The notes: a model not told the origin generated them from the sequence alone. Positions 42,112 to 51,652 are shown, numbered from the stretch's first letter. The stretch is 64,000 bases of DNA from an uncultured Verrucomicrobiota bacterium (GCA_949293415.1 CASFDK010000017.1:1-64000), one strand, 5' to 3'. Program-made: numbers and translations.

Positions 42112-42990
42112 ATGAAAGTAAAAAAGTTTTCCCCCTGCAAAGTGAATTTGATGCTGGCGATAACGGGCGTTCGCCCCGACGGTTTCCACAATCTTGTAAG
42201 CGTTGTAGCCCCCGTTAAATTCGGCGACTGGCTCGAGGTCGAAAAGCTCGAATCCGCAAATGCCGACGCCGTGGAATGCAATATGGAGGGCGTTCCGCTC
42301 GACGAATCGAATCTCGTGGTAAAGGCGGCAATGCTGTTCCGCGCGGCGGCGGGCGAAACGGCGTTCTTCAAATTTTCGCTTACAAAAAACGTTCCGCACG
42401 GCGCGGGACTCGGCGGCGGAAGCTCGAACGGCGCGGCGGCTTTGCTTGCCGTCAACGAACTCTGCGGGAAACCGCTTTCGACGGGAAAGCTCGAAGAACT
42501 CGCGGCGGAAATGGGCAGCGACTGCCCGCTTTTTCTGACGGGAACGCCCGTTGTAATGCGCGGACGCGGCGAGCTTGTCTACCCGCTGTTCGGCGACGCC
42601 GCCGACTACATTTCGCGGCTGAAACTGGTAATTTTCAAACCCGCATTTTCGATAAACACGGGCTGGGCGTACTCGCAGATGAAGGCGAACCCCTCCGACT
42701 ACATCGACGCGGACGAAGCCGAATCAATGCTTTCCGTCTGGCTCGAAAACCCGAGCATTTCGGGGCTGCCGCTTGTCAACAATATGCAGATTGAGGCGTT
42801 CAAAAAATTCCCCGCGCTCGAAGTAGCGGTGGAGTCGGTGCGCGAAAGGTTCGGGATTCCCGCGATGATGAGCGGCTCGGGCAGCGCGTGTTTTGCGATA
42901 GTAAACAACCTGACCGACACCGAAGTCGGAGAGCTGAAAGCCCACATAAAATCGTTGCTCGGCGACTCCTGCGTTGTGGTCGACGCGTAA
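42112..42990 (+). CDS. ispE: 4-diphosphocytidyl-2-C-methyl-D-erythritol kinase
   Basis: GHMP kinase of the MEP pathway, phosphorylating the 2-hydroxyl. 292 residues from MKVKKFSPCKVNLMLAITG, where the Lys-Val-Asn-Leu block is typical; the ATP loop is PHGAGLGGGSSNGAAALL; the C-terminal block MMSGSGSACFAIV completes the site. The start was placed at 42112, where homology begins. Together with ispD and ispF this puts three of the seven MEP steps within 3 kb. A terminator follows directly. Confidence 0.95.
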   Translation: MKVKKFSPCKVNLMLAITGVRPDGFHNLVSVVAPVKFGDWLEVEKLESANADAVECNMEGVPLDESNLVVKAAMLFRAAAGETAFFKFSLTKNVPHGAGLGGGSSNGAAALLAVNELCGKPLSTGKLEELAAEMGSDCPLFLTGTPVVMRGRGELVYPLFGDAADYISRLKLVIFKPAFSINTGWAYSQMKANPSDYIDADEAESMLSVWLENPSISGLPLVNNMQIEAFKKFPALEVAVESVRERFGIPAMMSGSGSACFAIVNNLTDTEVGELKAHIKSLLGDSCVVVDA

Positions 42991-42993
42991 AGG

Positions 42994-43019
42994 AAAAGCC
43001 CCGTTCGCGGGGCTTTTTT
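42994..43019 (+). terminator. Intrinsic terminator of ispE
   Basis: AAAAGCCCCG / CGGGGCTTTT stem with a TTCG loop and a T run, immediately after the ispE stop codon. Confidence 0.92.
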
Positions 43020-43047
43020 GCGTTTCGGGCAGGCGTAGCCGCGTCCG

Positions 43048-45258
43048 TCATCGCGAAACTACCTTCACCGTTTTGCCGCCGAAATCAACGACGGCACTTG
43101 CGCCTTTCGGCAGCGACACGTCGAACTTTCCGCCCTCTTCGAAACGATACTTGAGCGAACCCTGCTTGAGCGGAATTTCGCCCTCAATCCACTTCAAGCC
43201 CGCGAGATTGGGCCTTAGGATATATTCGTCGGGCTTGTCCGTTTCGCGAAAACCGCACAGACCGCGCACCGCGACGATAATCGGCGGCGCGCCGAACGAA
43301 GCGTGGCAGAGGCTCAAACCGAAAGGTCTTCCGTAGAACTTGAGTTTGTCCGCCTCGGACGCGTTCGGAGAGAGATTTTCGGGGAAACGCGTATGGCCTT
43401 CGTCGAGCCACTGCCCCCAGAATTTGCGGACGAACCCGAACGCCTCCTCCGTGCGCCCCGCCTTTGTGTACGCGAGAATTTCATAGCCCTTTTCTATGCT
43501 GATGTCTTCGTAGTAAAGCGGCATATTCGGAATCACTTTTTCGAAGAGATTGGCGATTGCGTTTTCGGGGAAAATGCCCGCAAGTATCGCCCAATACTGC
43601 GCGTAGTGCGAAATTTCGGTGTCGGGATTTCCGTTTTTGTCGTAGCCGTTTATGAACGCGCCGCGCTTTTCGTCCCAGAAATGTTTGAATATGTTCGAGC
43701 GCAACCCGCCCGCCATTTTGCGAAATTTTTCAGCCGAAGCCGCGTCGCCCCAGCGGTCGAAAAATTCCGCGGCAATCCGCCAGTTTTCGTACAGCATTAT
43801 CTGCACGTAAGCCGGCGTTCCCCTCCAGTGCGAGGAGCGGTAGCGTTTCGACCACGCGGGCAGGAATATCCCCCACTTCGTCGGGCGGCTCGGCAGAAAA
43901 CCGTTTTTGTCGAGAGCGGATTCATAGAGTTTTAACAACTGCAAAATTCTGTCCCTGTAGCGGAGCGAAACGGAGATGTCGCCGTAGCGCATAAAGTCGT
44001 GGTCGAAGCCTATGAGCGCGTGGAGGGGATAGTCCAAAATTCCCGTATCGTAAACCGTCGGCTTGTCGGAAAGCAGCGAGAGCGCGTACGAATTGCGCGA
44101 AACGCATTCGGCGGCGAAAACGTAGTCGGCGGCGAGCGTGGTTTCAACCGCGTCGAGCGGCCACGGCAGGCAGTCGCGCTTGATTCCGTCGAGATAGAAA
44201 TCGCGCGTCGAAGTGTGGATGGTTGCGGCGGCGGCGGCGAAAATGCGGTTGAATTTTTCGTCGCTGCAACGAAACGATCCGATTCTTTTCATCGGGAAAA
44301 GCTCCGCCCTGAAAACGGGCTTCGAGATTTCCGCTCCGCCCTCCGATTCAATCCGCAAATAGCGCAATGCGGCGGTCGGCAGAACGATGTCTACACGCGA
44401 ACCGTCGAGGTCGAACGACGGCAGGGGCTTCTGCTCGAAAGTTTTTGCGTCGTTGTTGAGAACCTCGGGAATGCTTTCGCCCGCATAGAAAGCCAACTTT
44501 CCGAACCCTTTTGCCGACAACACAACACTTCCCAGTTCGTCGTGTCTGAAATCCGCAACTATGCTCGAATTTTTCCCCATTTCGATTTTGTCCGCGCCGA
44601 TTTTACAGTTAACCGATTTCGGATAGTCAGACGGCGCGATTTCGAAAATGTCGTATACGAGTTTGTCGGGAGTCGAGAGGGCGTCGTCGAACATGGCGTC
44701 GGATTCGGCGGGCGTCCACGTTTTGCCGTCAAGGCTCGCCTGCCAGCCGTCGGGCGAAGACACGCCGCAGCCCTCGACGATAACGCACGGAAGCCTGTCG
44801 GTCGCCGAAACCCTGAACTCGAGAACGTGCACGCCCTTTTTCAGAATACATCCGCCGCGCCTGTCCCGCGACGCGCGTTTGCCGTCCACGAAAAATTCGG
44901 CGGACTGCGGCGTGCGCCACTTCATTTCGACATCTTTTTGAAGTTCGACCGTGCGCCTGAAAAACGTCTTCGACTGCGGCGCGTAATACGTTCCGCCGTC
45001 GTTGACGAACGAGCAACGCTCGACCGACTCGGCGGCAAGACGCTTGTGGCAGTACGAGGCATACTGCCCCGCATACCACATGTACGAGGCGTTCCAGATT
45101 TCGAACTGCGGGCGCGGAAGTTTTTTCGCCGCGGGGTCGGTAACGGGACTGTACTGCTCGGGCAAAAGATGCTGCGATTGCGCATGCGAAAACGCCGCCG
45201 CCCCCACCATCGAAAGCGCGGATAAAACCGCGCGCAATCTAAAATTTCGGGTATACAT
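43048..45258 (-). CDS. Secreted alpha-L-rhamnosidase-like glycoside hydrolase (GH78-type), second copy
   Basis: Exported enzyme of 736 residues. The start gives signal peptide MYTRNFRLRAVLSALSMVGA ending at SHAQ; the open frame upstream was judged non-coding. N-terminal beta-sandwich domains with a sugar-enzyme style (YAPQSKTFFRRTVELQKDV, FFVDGKRASRDR) precede an (alpha/alpha)6 domain whose catalytic-site motif reads FYLDGIKRDCLPWPLDA (around 353), an altered form of the family's Asp-x-x-x-Arg-Asp pattern. A beta-sandwich ends the protein. The overall match to family 78 is clear, but the active-site region differs from the paralogue at 15127, so the substrate may differ as well. Confidence 0.82.
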   Translation of the reverse strand: MYTRNFRLRAVLSALSMVGAAAFSHAQSQHLLPEQYSPVTDPAAKKLPRPQFEIWNASYMWYAGQYASYCHKRLAAESVERCSFVNDGGTYYAPQSKTFFRRTVELQKDVEMKWRTPQSAEFFVDGKRASRDRRGGCILKKGVHVLEFRVSATDRLPCVIVEGCGVSSPDGWQASLDGKTWTPAESDAMFDDALSTPDKLVYDIFEIAPSDYPKSVNCKIGADKIEMGKNSSIVADFRHDELGSVVLSAKGFGKLAFYAGESIPEVLNNDAKTFEQKPLPSFDLDGSRVDIVLPTAALRYLRIESEGGAEISKPVFRAELFPMKRIGSFRCSDEKFNRIFAAAAATIHTSTRDFYLDGIKRDCLPWPLDAVETTLAADYVFAAECVSRNSYALSLLSDKPTVYDTGILDYPLHALIGFDHDFMRYGDISVSLRYRDRILQLLKLYESALDKNGFLPSRPTKWGIFLPAWSKRYRSSHWRGTPAYVQIMLYENWRIAAEFFDRWGDAASAEKFRKMAGGLRSNIFKHFWDEKRGAFINGYDKNGNPDTEISHYAQYWAILAGIFPENAIANLFEKVIPNMPLYYEDISIEKGYEILAYTKAGRTEEAFGFVRKFWGQWLDEGHTRFPENLSPNASEADKLKFYGRPFGLSLCHASFGAPPIIVAVRGLCGFRETDKPDEYILRPNLAGLKWIEGEIPLKQGSLKYRFEEGGKFDVSLPKGASAVVDFGGKTVKVVSR

Positions 45259-45317
45259 ACATCGAAGTGTTCCAAAAGATGAAAACTTTACAATTAAAAT
45301 CGCGTTTAAATAAAAAA

Positions 45318-46157
45318 CTACAACGCCGCTATCCGCCTGAGATTGTCGCGGCAAACGCGCAACCCCTCGTCGTAGAGGGACGAAAGCCGCAAAACGTCGC
45401 GTTCGAGCCTGTCCACCCGCAGCGTGCGTACGGGGCGGATTAACACAGCCCTTCCCTCGCGCTCGAGCCGCTCGGCGTACGCGAGGGTTTCGTTGTAGCG
45501 CACGTTTGCGGTTTTGATACACTCTATCAGATTCGGATATTTTTTATACAAAAACTTGGCAATCGGGCAGTACATCGAGGGCTTCACAAAACCCGCATTG
45601 CGGGTGAGCACGAAAACGAATTTTTTGTACCCGTCAAGTTCGGCACAACGCACGGCGATGGGCTCGGAAAGTCCGCCGTCGAGATACGGAACGCCGCCGA
45701 CTTCGGCAATCGGACAAACGTACGGCAGACTGCACGAAGCCCTGCACGCATCGAGCAGCGAATCGAAAGTTTTGGGCTTGTCGAAATACTCGGCGCGCCC
45801 AGTGATACAATTCGTGGCGACCAATTTGAAAGCCCCCGACTTCAAATAAGCGTCGAAATCGTAGGGATAGACATTGCGCGGCAATTCGCCGAAAAGGAAA
45901 TCGTAGTCCATTATGCAGCGGCGCGTGAAGAGAAATTTCAGCCCTATATAGTTGTACCGCGAAAGCGCGTCGATATTGCAAAAACGAGCCCTGCCCCGTT
46001 GCCGCGACGCGTACGAAAGCCCGTTGGAACTGCCCGCCGACACGCCGACCGTATAGGGAAAATAAATTTTTTCGTCGAGAAACGCGTCGAGCACGCCCGC
46101 CGTGAAAACGCCGCGCATTCCGCCGCCCTCGAGAACCAACGCAATATCGTCCAACAT
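45318..46157 (-). CDS. Patatin-like phospholipase
   Basis: Ser-Asp dyad hydrolase of 279 residues. Starts MLDDIALVLEGGGMRGVFT, with oxyanion-hole glycines GGGMRG (11-16); nucleophile Ser40 in GVSAGS; catalytic Asp in LDGGLSEP (around 160). No signal peptide, so it probably acts on phospholipids from the cytosol. It resembles the YjjU/RssA-type bacterial patatins. The start codon lies inside a palindrome (46155-46169) and no good ribosome binding site is seen. Divergent from the GH-like gene at 46264. Confidence 0.88.
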   Translation of the reverse strand: MLDDIALVLEGGGMRGVFTAGVLDAFLDEKIYFPYTVGVSAGSSNGLSYASRQRGRARFCNIDALSRYNYIGLKFLFTRRCIMDYDFLFGELPRNVYPYDFDAYLKSGAFKLVATNCITGRAEYFDKPKTFDSLLDACRASCSLPYVCPIAEVGGVPYLDGGLSEPIAVRCAELDGYKKFVFVLTRNAGFVKPSMYCPIAKFLYKKYPNLIECIKTANVRYNETLAYAERLEREGRAVLIRPVRTLRVDRLERDVLRLSSLYDEGLRVCRDNLRRIAAL

Positions 46158-46169
46158 AGTGCGACTATG
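46155..46169. promoter_or_regulatory. Palindrome over the patatin start codon
   Basis: CATAGT-GCG-ACTATG, a perfect 6-3-6 inverted repeat whose first three bases are the patatin start codon on the minus strand. A similar sequence covers the start codon of the divergent gene. Confidence 0.4.
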
Positions 46170-46250
46170 CTCGGACACTGGCGGCAAAAATTCAACCCAA
46201 TAGTCGTTTGCAGCGCAAAAATAAAGTTTGACCTCAATCGTTTGAGCAAC

Positions 46251-46266
46251 CATAGTTCGACCTATG
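46251..46266. promoter_or_regulatory. Palindrome over the GH-like start codon
   Basis: CATAG-TTCGAC-CTATG, inverted repeat ending in the ATG at 46264. It shares the core CATAGT-n-CGAC-TATG with the site at 46155-46169, 96 bases away. Confidence 0.4.
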
Positions 46267-48168
46267 ACCATTAGCTTCGCATACAGAACACTTTTCTGCT
46301 CCGCAATTTTGGGCTTGTCCACCCTCCAGATTTTCGCGGCGCAGAAGGAGAGATTTTTCGCGTACCGCTCGTTCTGGCCCGAATTTCGGGCAATGAAAAA
46401 CTTCTCGAAAATCGGCGTGGACACAATCGCGATTATGCCCTCGAACACCGTAAATTCGCTCGGCGAGCCCTACTGCAAATACCCCGTTTTCTGGCGCGGC
46501 AAAAACGCCTACGACTGGAACGCGTTCGACAAACAGTTCGACGACGTTATCGCCGCCAACCCGAACGCGAAAATCATCTGCATTGTAGATTTGAATTCGC
46601 CGCCGTGGCTTGCGCGAGTGCTCTCGTTCGGGCACGCGTTCGATTCCGACAGCTTTTCGATGCTCTCCAATTCCGTAAACTGCAGGGAGTGGCGGAGGGA
46701 GACCGAGCAGTTTCTGAAAGACTATCTTGACCGCACCGAGAAAAAATACGGCGACAGAATCGCAGCCTATATGCTCGCCTGCGGGCACACAGACGAATGG
46801 CTCGACTACGCAATCGGCGGGGCAAGCCGCTGCAAGCTTGCCGCCTTCAACGCGTGGCAGAGGGAAAACGGCAAAAAGCCCACCGACATTCCCGCACTGT
46901 CGAAAATCCACAACGCCTCGTTCGAAAATATCCTGCGCGACCCGTCGAAGGAATCCGACGTGCTCGACTTCGCGGCGTTCGCCAACCAATCCGTGGGCGA
47001 TGCGATGATAGGTTTTGCGAAAACCGCGCGGTCTAAGATTTCGCCCGACAAACAAATCGGCTCGTTCTTCGGATACGTCCACCGCGCCCCGTTCGACGGA
47101 CACTACGACTACAAGCGCGTATTCGAATCGGAATATTTCGACTTCTTCGTAAGCCCCGGGAACTACCCTCTCCGCGCAATGGGCGAGGGCAGCGGCTTTA
47201 TGAGCACAAACGCCACGCGCGAACGGCTCGGAAAGGGATGGCTTCACGAAATCGACCACCGCACCCACACTTTCAACCACCAGCTATCAGAATATGTGCG
47301 CATCAAAAACGTGGGCAACTGGGAAACTCAGGAAGAGGATACCGCAGGACTAAAACGCGAATTTTCGCTTGCGACAATCAACCATACATCGCTCTGGTGC
47401 TTCGATATGTGGGGCGGCGTCTACGACACGCCCGAGACACTCGAAACAGTCAAGCGGGGCGCGGAAATCTGGCGCAAGTTCGCAAAGGATACTTCGCCGT
47501 CCAAAGCCGAAATCGCCGTAATCTACGATACTGCGAGCGCGTCGCTTCTCAACCAGCGCGGCGACACGGCAAAATACCGCACGGCAATCCACGCGGCGTT
47601 CACGAAAATAGGCGCGCCGATAGAAACGTTCGCGTTCGAAGACATCGGCAAATGCGATTTGTCGAAATACAGGCTCGTTGTCTTCCCGCACCTTTTCGTG
47701 CTGACGCCAGAACGCCGCGCACTGCTCGGCAAATACGTTTTGCGCGACGGCAAAACCGTTCTCACCTCCTACGCGCCCGCAATCTGCGACGGCGAAAATC
47801 TCGACGTTTCACGGGTGAAAAATTTCACGGGCTTCGACTACGGCGCAAAGGGTGTCAACACAAAGCAAATGGACGGCTGGAACAGCGTGTACATCCACGA
47901 CCCGCAGAAGTTATCCGCCGCAGACGCAAGGAAAATCGCCGAACGCGCGGGGGTGCGTTTCTACGTCGACGAAAACGTACCCGTATACGCCAACGAAAAA
48001 CTCCTGTGCATACACGTCAAAGACGGCGGCAAAAAGACCGTGCGCCTCGACGGGAAATATGAAAAGGTCGTCGAATTGTACTCGGGCAAAGTCGTAGCGG
48101 AAAACGCCGACAGTTTCGTTTACGAATTTAATTCTCCCGATACCGCCCTGTTCGAGCTGCAAAAATAA
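46264..48168 (+). CDS. Secreted glycoside-hydrolase-like protein (TIM barrel plus GH42-type C-terminus)
   Basis: Exported protein of 634 residues (signal peptide MTISFAYRTLFCSAILGLST and on to IFAAQ). The N-terminal part looks like a retaining glycosidase TIM barrel: MKNFSKIGVDTIAIMPSNTV, YDWNAFDKQFDDVI, AYMLACGHTDEWLDY at the position where GH42/GH35 enzymes carry their acid/base residue, and GWLHEIDHRTHTFNH later. The second part (about 410-520: AVIYDTASASLLNQRGDTAK, LVVFPHLFVLTPERRALL) resembles the beta-galactosidase trimerisation (flavodoxin-like) domain. It is not a standard member of any family I can name; substrate unknown. It follows the rhamnosidase/patatin region and may serve the same glycan use. 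Confidence 0.7.
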   Translation: MTISFAYRTLFCSAILGLSTLQIFAAQKERFFAYRSFWPEFRAMKNFSKIGVDTIAIMPSNTVNSLGEPYCKYPVFWRGKNAYDWNAFDKQFDDVIAANPNAKIICIVDLNSPPWLARVLSFGHAFDSDSFSMLSNSVNCREWRRETEQFLKDYLDRTEKKYGDRIAAYMLACGHTDEWLDYAIGGASRCKLAAFNAWQRENGKKPTDIPALSKIHNASFENILRDPSKESDVLDFAAFANQSVGDAMIGFAKTARSKISPDKQIGSFFGYVHRAPFDGHYDYKRVFESEYFDFFVSPGNYPLRAMGEGSGFMSTNATRERLGKGWLHEIDHRTHTFNHQLSEYVRIKNVGNWETQEEDTAGLKREFSLATINHTSLWCFDMWGGVYDTPETLETVKRGAEIWRKFAKDTSPSKAEIAVIYDTASASLLNQRGDTAKYRTAIHAAFTKIGAPIETFAFEDIGKCDLSKYRLVVFPHLFVLTPERRALLGKYVLRDGKTVLTSYAPAICDGENLDVSRVKNFTGFDYGAKGVNTKQMDGWNSVYIHDPQKLSAADARKIAERAGVRFYVDENVPVYANEKLLCIHVKDGGKKTVRLDGKYEKVVELYSGKVVAENADSFVYEFNSPDTALFELQK

Positions 48169-48185
48169 ACTCCTTTCACGGTACA

Positions 48186-48226
48186 AAAAATGCCCCGCGT
48201 TCATCGGCGGACGCGGAGCATTTTTG
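48186..48226. terminator. Bidirectional terminator between convergent genes
   Basis: Stem AAAAATGC-CCCGCG / CGCGGAGCATTTTT around TTCATCGGCGGA, with one mismatch or bulge, between the stop codons at 48168 and 48251. Confidence 0.75.
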
Positions 48227-48250
48227 GATATTTGTCCCTTTATTTATGTA

Positions 48251-49969
48251 TTAAAGCGAAATATTGTCTTCGGCCTGCAAAATTCTTTCGTTCTCCTTTT
48301 CGGTGTAGTCGGAAAGCGCGGCGGCGTTCTTGTTGTCGACAAGCGTGTCGATTTCCTTGAGAATCTTCTCGCGGTTGTTGGTGAATATGAAACGGTCGCT
48401 GCCGAGATTCTTGCGCGCATCGAGCACGAGCTCGCGCGGGGGGCGGCGCATCGACAGGAGTCGAACGATGTGCTTGTCGAGATTCGTCGAATTGCCCTGC
48501 TTGATGTCGAGCTGAACGAGCCTTGTCAGCGCAAGCTGGTGGCGCGGGAAACGTTCCACGGCGTTTTCGAGAAGCTTCTGCGCATACGACGTGCCGCCGA
48601 GTTTCTCGATTCTGCGCGCAGTGGCGACCAGTATGCGCGGAGTCGCCGTACCTCTGTTCAAAACATCCTTAAGAAGTATGTCCGACATATTCACGTTACC
48701 CGTGGCGTAATACGACACCGCGCGCAGACACGCAATAACGTCGTCGTACCGCTTAATCCAGACGGGCTTTTCCTTGAGTATGTCCTCGGAGAACGCAACG
48801 GCGTTTTTGTAGTCGCCGTTGGTAATCATGGTTTCGAGAAAGAGCAGGCAGAACGGACCTATCTGGAAATTCTGCTTTATTGCGTTTTCGTAAATTCGGC
48901 GCATAAGGACGATATCGCCGTTGTCGGCTGCGTAGTTGCCGATGACAAGCATCGCATTGTAGTCGGCGGCATACTGGCGGAACGCCGATTCTAGCGCATC
49001 CTTAACCGCCGCCTTTTCGCCCGACTTCGCCTGAAGATTTATATATTCCATACGCTGCTCAACTGAAAACGGATTTTCAATAGAGCGCAGCATCGAGTAT
49101 TGGCGCGCCTTTTCGAAATCTCCCATCGCAGTGTAATAGTTGACCAAAAGCGCGTAGAGGGGCTCCTTGTTTTTCGCGAAGTCGAAATTGTCGGCTATGA
49201 CCTTAATCGCCTCTTCGCGGTTACCCTGCTCCCACTCGTTTTTCGATATGCGCAAAATTCCGGGGAGGGTTTTGTCGAGCCCGTACTTGACCAAAAATTC
49301 CTTCGACTTTGCGAAATTGCCGTGAAGCGCGTAAACCGACGAAATCGACATCGCCAAGTACGCCGTAACCTCGTTGTTCGTTATGCCGCCGCCGGCAAGC
49401 AGCTTTTCGCCGACATCGATAAGACGCCTGTCCTCGGACAGGTCGATGAGCGTGCGCATATAAAGCCTGATGTAGTCGGTGTTGTTTTTCGCGTAGACAA
49501 GACTCTGCTCGAGATATTTCACCGCGATGTCGGGACGCGAGAAAATCGGCGAAATGTAAAATTCGGCAAGAAGCATTACCCCTTTGATGTTCTTCGGAGA
49601 ACGCCCGACACCGAATGCCAGATTTTTGTACGCTTCGCGCCATTTGCGCTCCTTGATGCACTTTTCCGCCTCGGCAATGTTGTAGTCGCCCGTGGCTACG
49701 CGCAGGGCGGCGCGGTCGAACGGCGCGCAGACGGCTTGGGTGAACGTCATATCGGAATATTCGATTACGAACTTGTAGTAGGCGTATATGGCAATCGAAA
49801 GCAGAAGATAAAGCGCGGCAAGCGTGGCAAAAAAGAATGCGAGCAGCCGCTTCCAGACGATTTTCAACACCCAAGTGCCGTTCGGCTTGCGGACGCGGCA
49901 AAGCATGCCCAAACAAAACGGATAGGAATTCGCGGAATCTATTTTCCTGTCAATATTTTCGTCGTTCAT
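48251..49969 (-). CDS. Membrane-anchored TPR-type repeat protein
   Basis: Protein of 572 residues: a short N-terminal cytosolic part, one transmembrane helix (about 42-64, LLAFFFATLAALYLLLSIAI), then a long helical repeat region with tetratricopeptide-like units (AEKCIKERKWREAYKNLAF, VNYYTAMGDFEKARQYSMLR, AVSYYATGNVNMSDILLKDV). The repeats are degenerate and were seen by pattern only. Such proteins work as envelope scaffolds; no partner can be named. It is divergent from the beta-barrel gene, with 281 bases between them. Confidence 0.8.
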   Translation of the reverse strand: MNDENIDRKIDSANSYPFCLGMLCRVRKPNGTWVLKIVWKRLLAFFFATLAALYLLLSIAIYAYYKFVIEYSDMTFTQAVCAPFDRAALRVATGDYNIAEAEKCIKERKWREAYKNLAFGVGRSPKNIKGVMLLAEFYISPIFSRPDIAVKYLEQSLVYAKNNTDYIRLYMRTLIDLSEDRRLIDVGEKLLAGGGITNNEVTAYLAMSISSVYALHGNFAKSKEFLVKYGLDKTLPGILRISKNEWEQGNREEAIKVIADNFDFAKNKEPLYALLVNYYTAMGDFEKARQYSMLRSIENPFSVEQRMEYINLQAKSGEKAAVKDALESAFRQYAADYNAMLVIGNYAADNGDIVLMRRIYENAIKQNFQIGPFCLLFLETMITNGDYKNAVAFSEDILKEKPVWIKRYDDVIACLRAVSYYATGNVNMSDILLKDVLNRGTATPRILVATARRIEKLGGTSYAQKLLENAVERFPRHQLALTRLVQLDIKQGNSTNLDKHIVRLLSMRRPPRELVLDARKNLGSDRFIFTNNREKILKEIDTLVDNKNAAALSDYTEKENERILQAEDNISL

Positions 49970-50250
49970 AGTGTTGTCGATAAAAATTGGATAAATGCGG
50001 GGTGAAGCGAGCAGCAGGTAGACGGTCGAAACGGAACGCAGCCCAAACCCGCAGAAATAAATATACTTGATATGAATCAGAAAAATACTAAAAACGCAAA
50101 ATTAAAATGAAAAAAAGATTTAAGTACGCGTATTAAAAAATTTTCGGCAATAAAAAGGCTTGACATCCGAACGAAAAGCCGAAAGATGTACCCCAATTTC
50201 AAAAAAAGAACGTCTAACAATCCACATTTAATCAACAAACAGGTCTAATA
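49970..50250. other. Divergent upstream region of TPR and beta-barrel genes
   Basis: 281 bases, AT-rich toward the beta-barrel gene. A consensus -35 TTGACA at 50160-50165 is followed by a weak -10 candidate near 50183-50190. No hairpins or repeats noticed. Confidence 0.4.
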
Positions 50251-51423
50251 ATGAAAAAAATAATCACCTCATCAATCTTGCTCGCCGCAGCGATGTCGGC
50301 AAGCGCGGCTCCGCTCGTAACTGTCGGCGACCAGCTCGACCTTTTCTTCAAAGGCGCGGTCATCGGCAAGTGGGACAGCAACATTACCTACACAGGCAAC
50401 ACTGATTTGAAGAAGAACGACTATTCGGCGATTTTCCGCTTGGGAGCGGAAGCCGACTACGGTCGCAACAGCAAGTTCAAGGCAAACGTAAAGTTCTACG
50501 AAGACCTCACCCGTTATGCCGACTATAAAGAATTTAACTCGAACCTCGCACACGTTGCGGCAAATGCCTCCTATACGGAATCGGCGTGGTCGGTAAAGGC
50601 AAACTTCTCGTTCGACCAGAACTACCAGAATTCCTCGACGACGGAAGCGGCAAACTTGGCGGGACAGCTCGTTCGTTATAACGACTGGAAAGCCGGTGCG
50701 GTTGCCTCCTACGACTTCACAGAAAAGCTCTTTGCCGAACTCGGCGGCGATTGGGCGTACAGACAGTACCTCGGCAGATGGGCGAAGAGCTATTCCGACT
50801 ACAATATGTATAGCGTTCCCGTAAGCCTCCTCTACAGAGTAACTCCGAAGGTCTCGGTAGGTCTGACATACCAGTACCGCTACACCGAATTTGAAGGCGG
50901 CAACGCATATGCGGAAAGCTTCGGCAACCGTCGTAACGACCATTTTGCAGGCGTAACCGTTCGCGGCGATATTCTCCCGAAGCTCAACCTTTCGGCATTC
51001 GTAGGCGCAACATATCGCGACATGAACGGTATTGCGTATGACACATCCGACACAACGGTTTCGTGCTCGGTGACGGCGAACTACGAACTCACCGAAAAGA
51101 TCGGCTTGTTCGTAACGGGTCGCAGAGATTTCGGCAACGGTGCTTCGCGTCAGAGCTCGGTCGATACGGGTTGCGAAGTCGGCGCGAACTACCTGCTCAA
51201 CCAGTTCGTTTCGTTCACGACAAGCTTCGCCTACACAAACAGCGACTACGAAGCTTCGAATCGTAGCGACGACGAATACGTCGCCCGTTTCGGTGTGAAC
51301 TACAAGCCCAATAAGTTCCTCACCCTCGGTGCCAACTACCGCTTCCTCGAAAACAGCTCGACCCAGTCCTACGCGAACTACAACCAACACTTGGTTGACA
51401 TCTCGGTCGCTGTTAAGTACTAA
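50251..51423 (+). CDS. Outer-membrane beta-barrel protein
   Basis: Exported protein of 390 residues with signal peptide MKKIITSSILLAAAMSASAA. The mature part alternates polar and hydrophobic residues in long amphipathic strands (YSAIFRLGAEADYGRNSKFK, VSFTTSFAYTNSDYEASN), with many aromatic girdle residues and a C-terminal strand HLVDISVAVKY ending in Tyr: a barrel of probably 16 or so strands, of the BBP2/OMP_b-brl type. Simple codon use, a strong terminator and a TTGACA box suggest high expression. It may be a general porin. A ribosome binding site is weak (AGG only). Confidence 0.85.
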   Translation: MKKIITSSILLAAAMSASAAPLVTVGDQLDLFFKGAVIGKWDSNITYTGNTDLKKNDYSAIFRLGAEADYGRNSKFKANVKFYEDLTRYADYKEFNSNLAHVAANASYTESAWSVKANFSFDQNYQNSSTTEAANLAGQLVRYNDWKAGAVASYDFTEKLFAELGGDWAYRQYLGRWAKSYSDYNMYSVPVSLLYRVTPKVSVGLTYQYRYTEFEGGNAYAESFGNRRNDHFAGVTVRGDILPKLNLSAFVGATYRDMNGIAYDTSDTTVSCSVTANYELTEKIGLFVTGRRDFGNGASRQSSVDTGCEVGANYLLNQFVSFTTSFAYTNSDYEASNRSDDEYVARFGVNYKPNKFLTLGANYRFLENSSTQSYANYNQHLVDISVAVKY

Positions 51424-51454
51424 ACAATTTCATTGTTAGATATACTAAATCGAA

Positions 51455-51489
51455 AACCCCGAGTTCGAAAGAACTCGGGGTTGTTTTTT
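51455..51489 (+). terminator. Strong intrinsic terminator of the beta-barrel gene
   Basis: Perfect 12-base stem AACCCCGAGTTC / GAACTCGGGGTT with a GAAA tetraloop, followed by a T run. Confidence 0.93.
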
Positions 51490-51652
51490 GCAAATGGACG
51501 CACCGATTTATATTGTTTTGGCTCTTAACAAAACACACAAAACACCTGTATTTCCCGATAACTTACAGCGGGCACAACTTGAACTCATTGTATTTCCAAT
51601 CATTAAAAGCACAGTTTATCCCGACATTACTCCTGACTGTGCGCTATGCACC

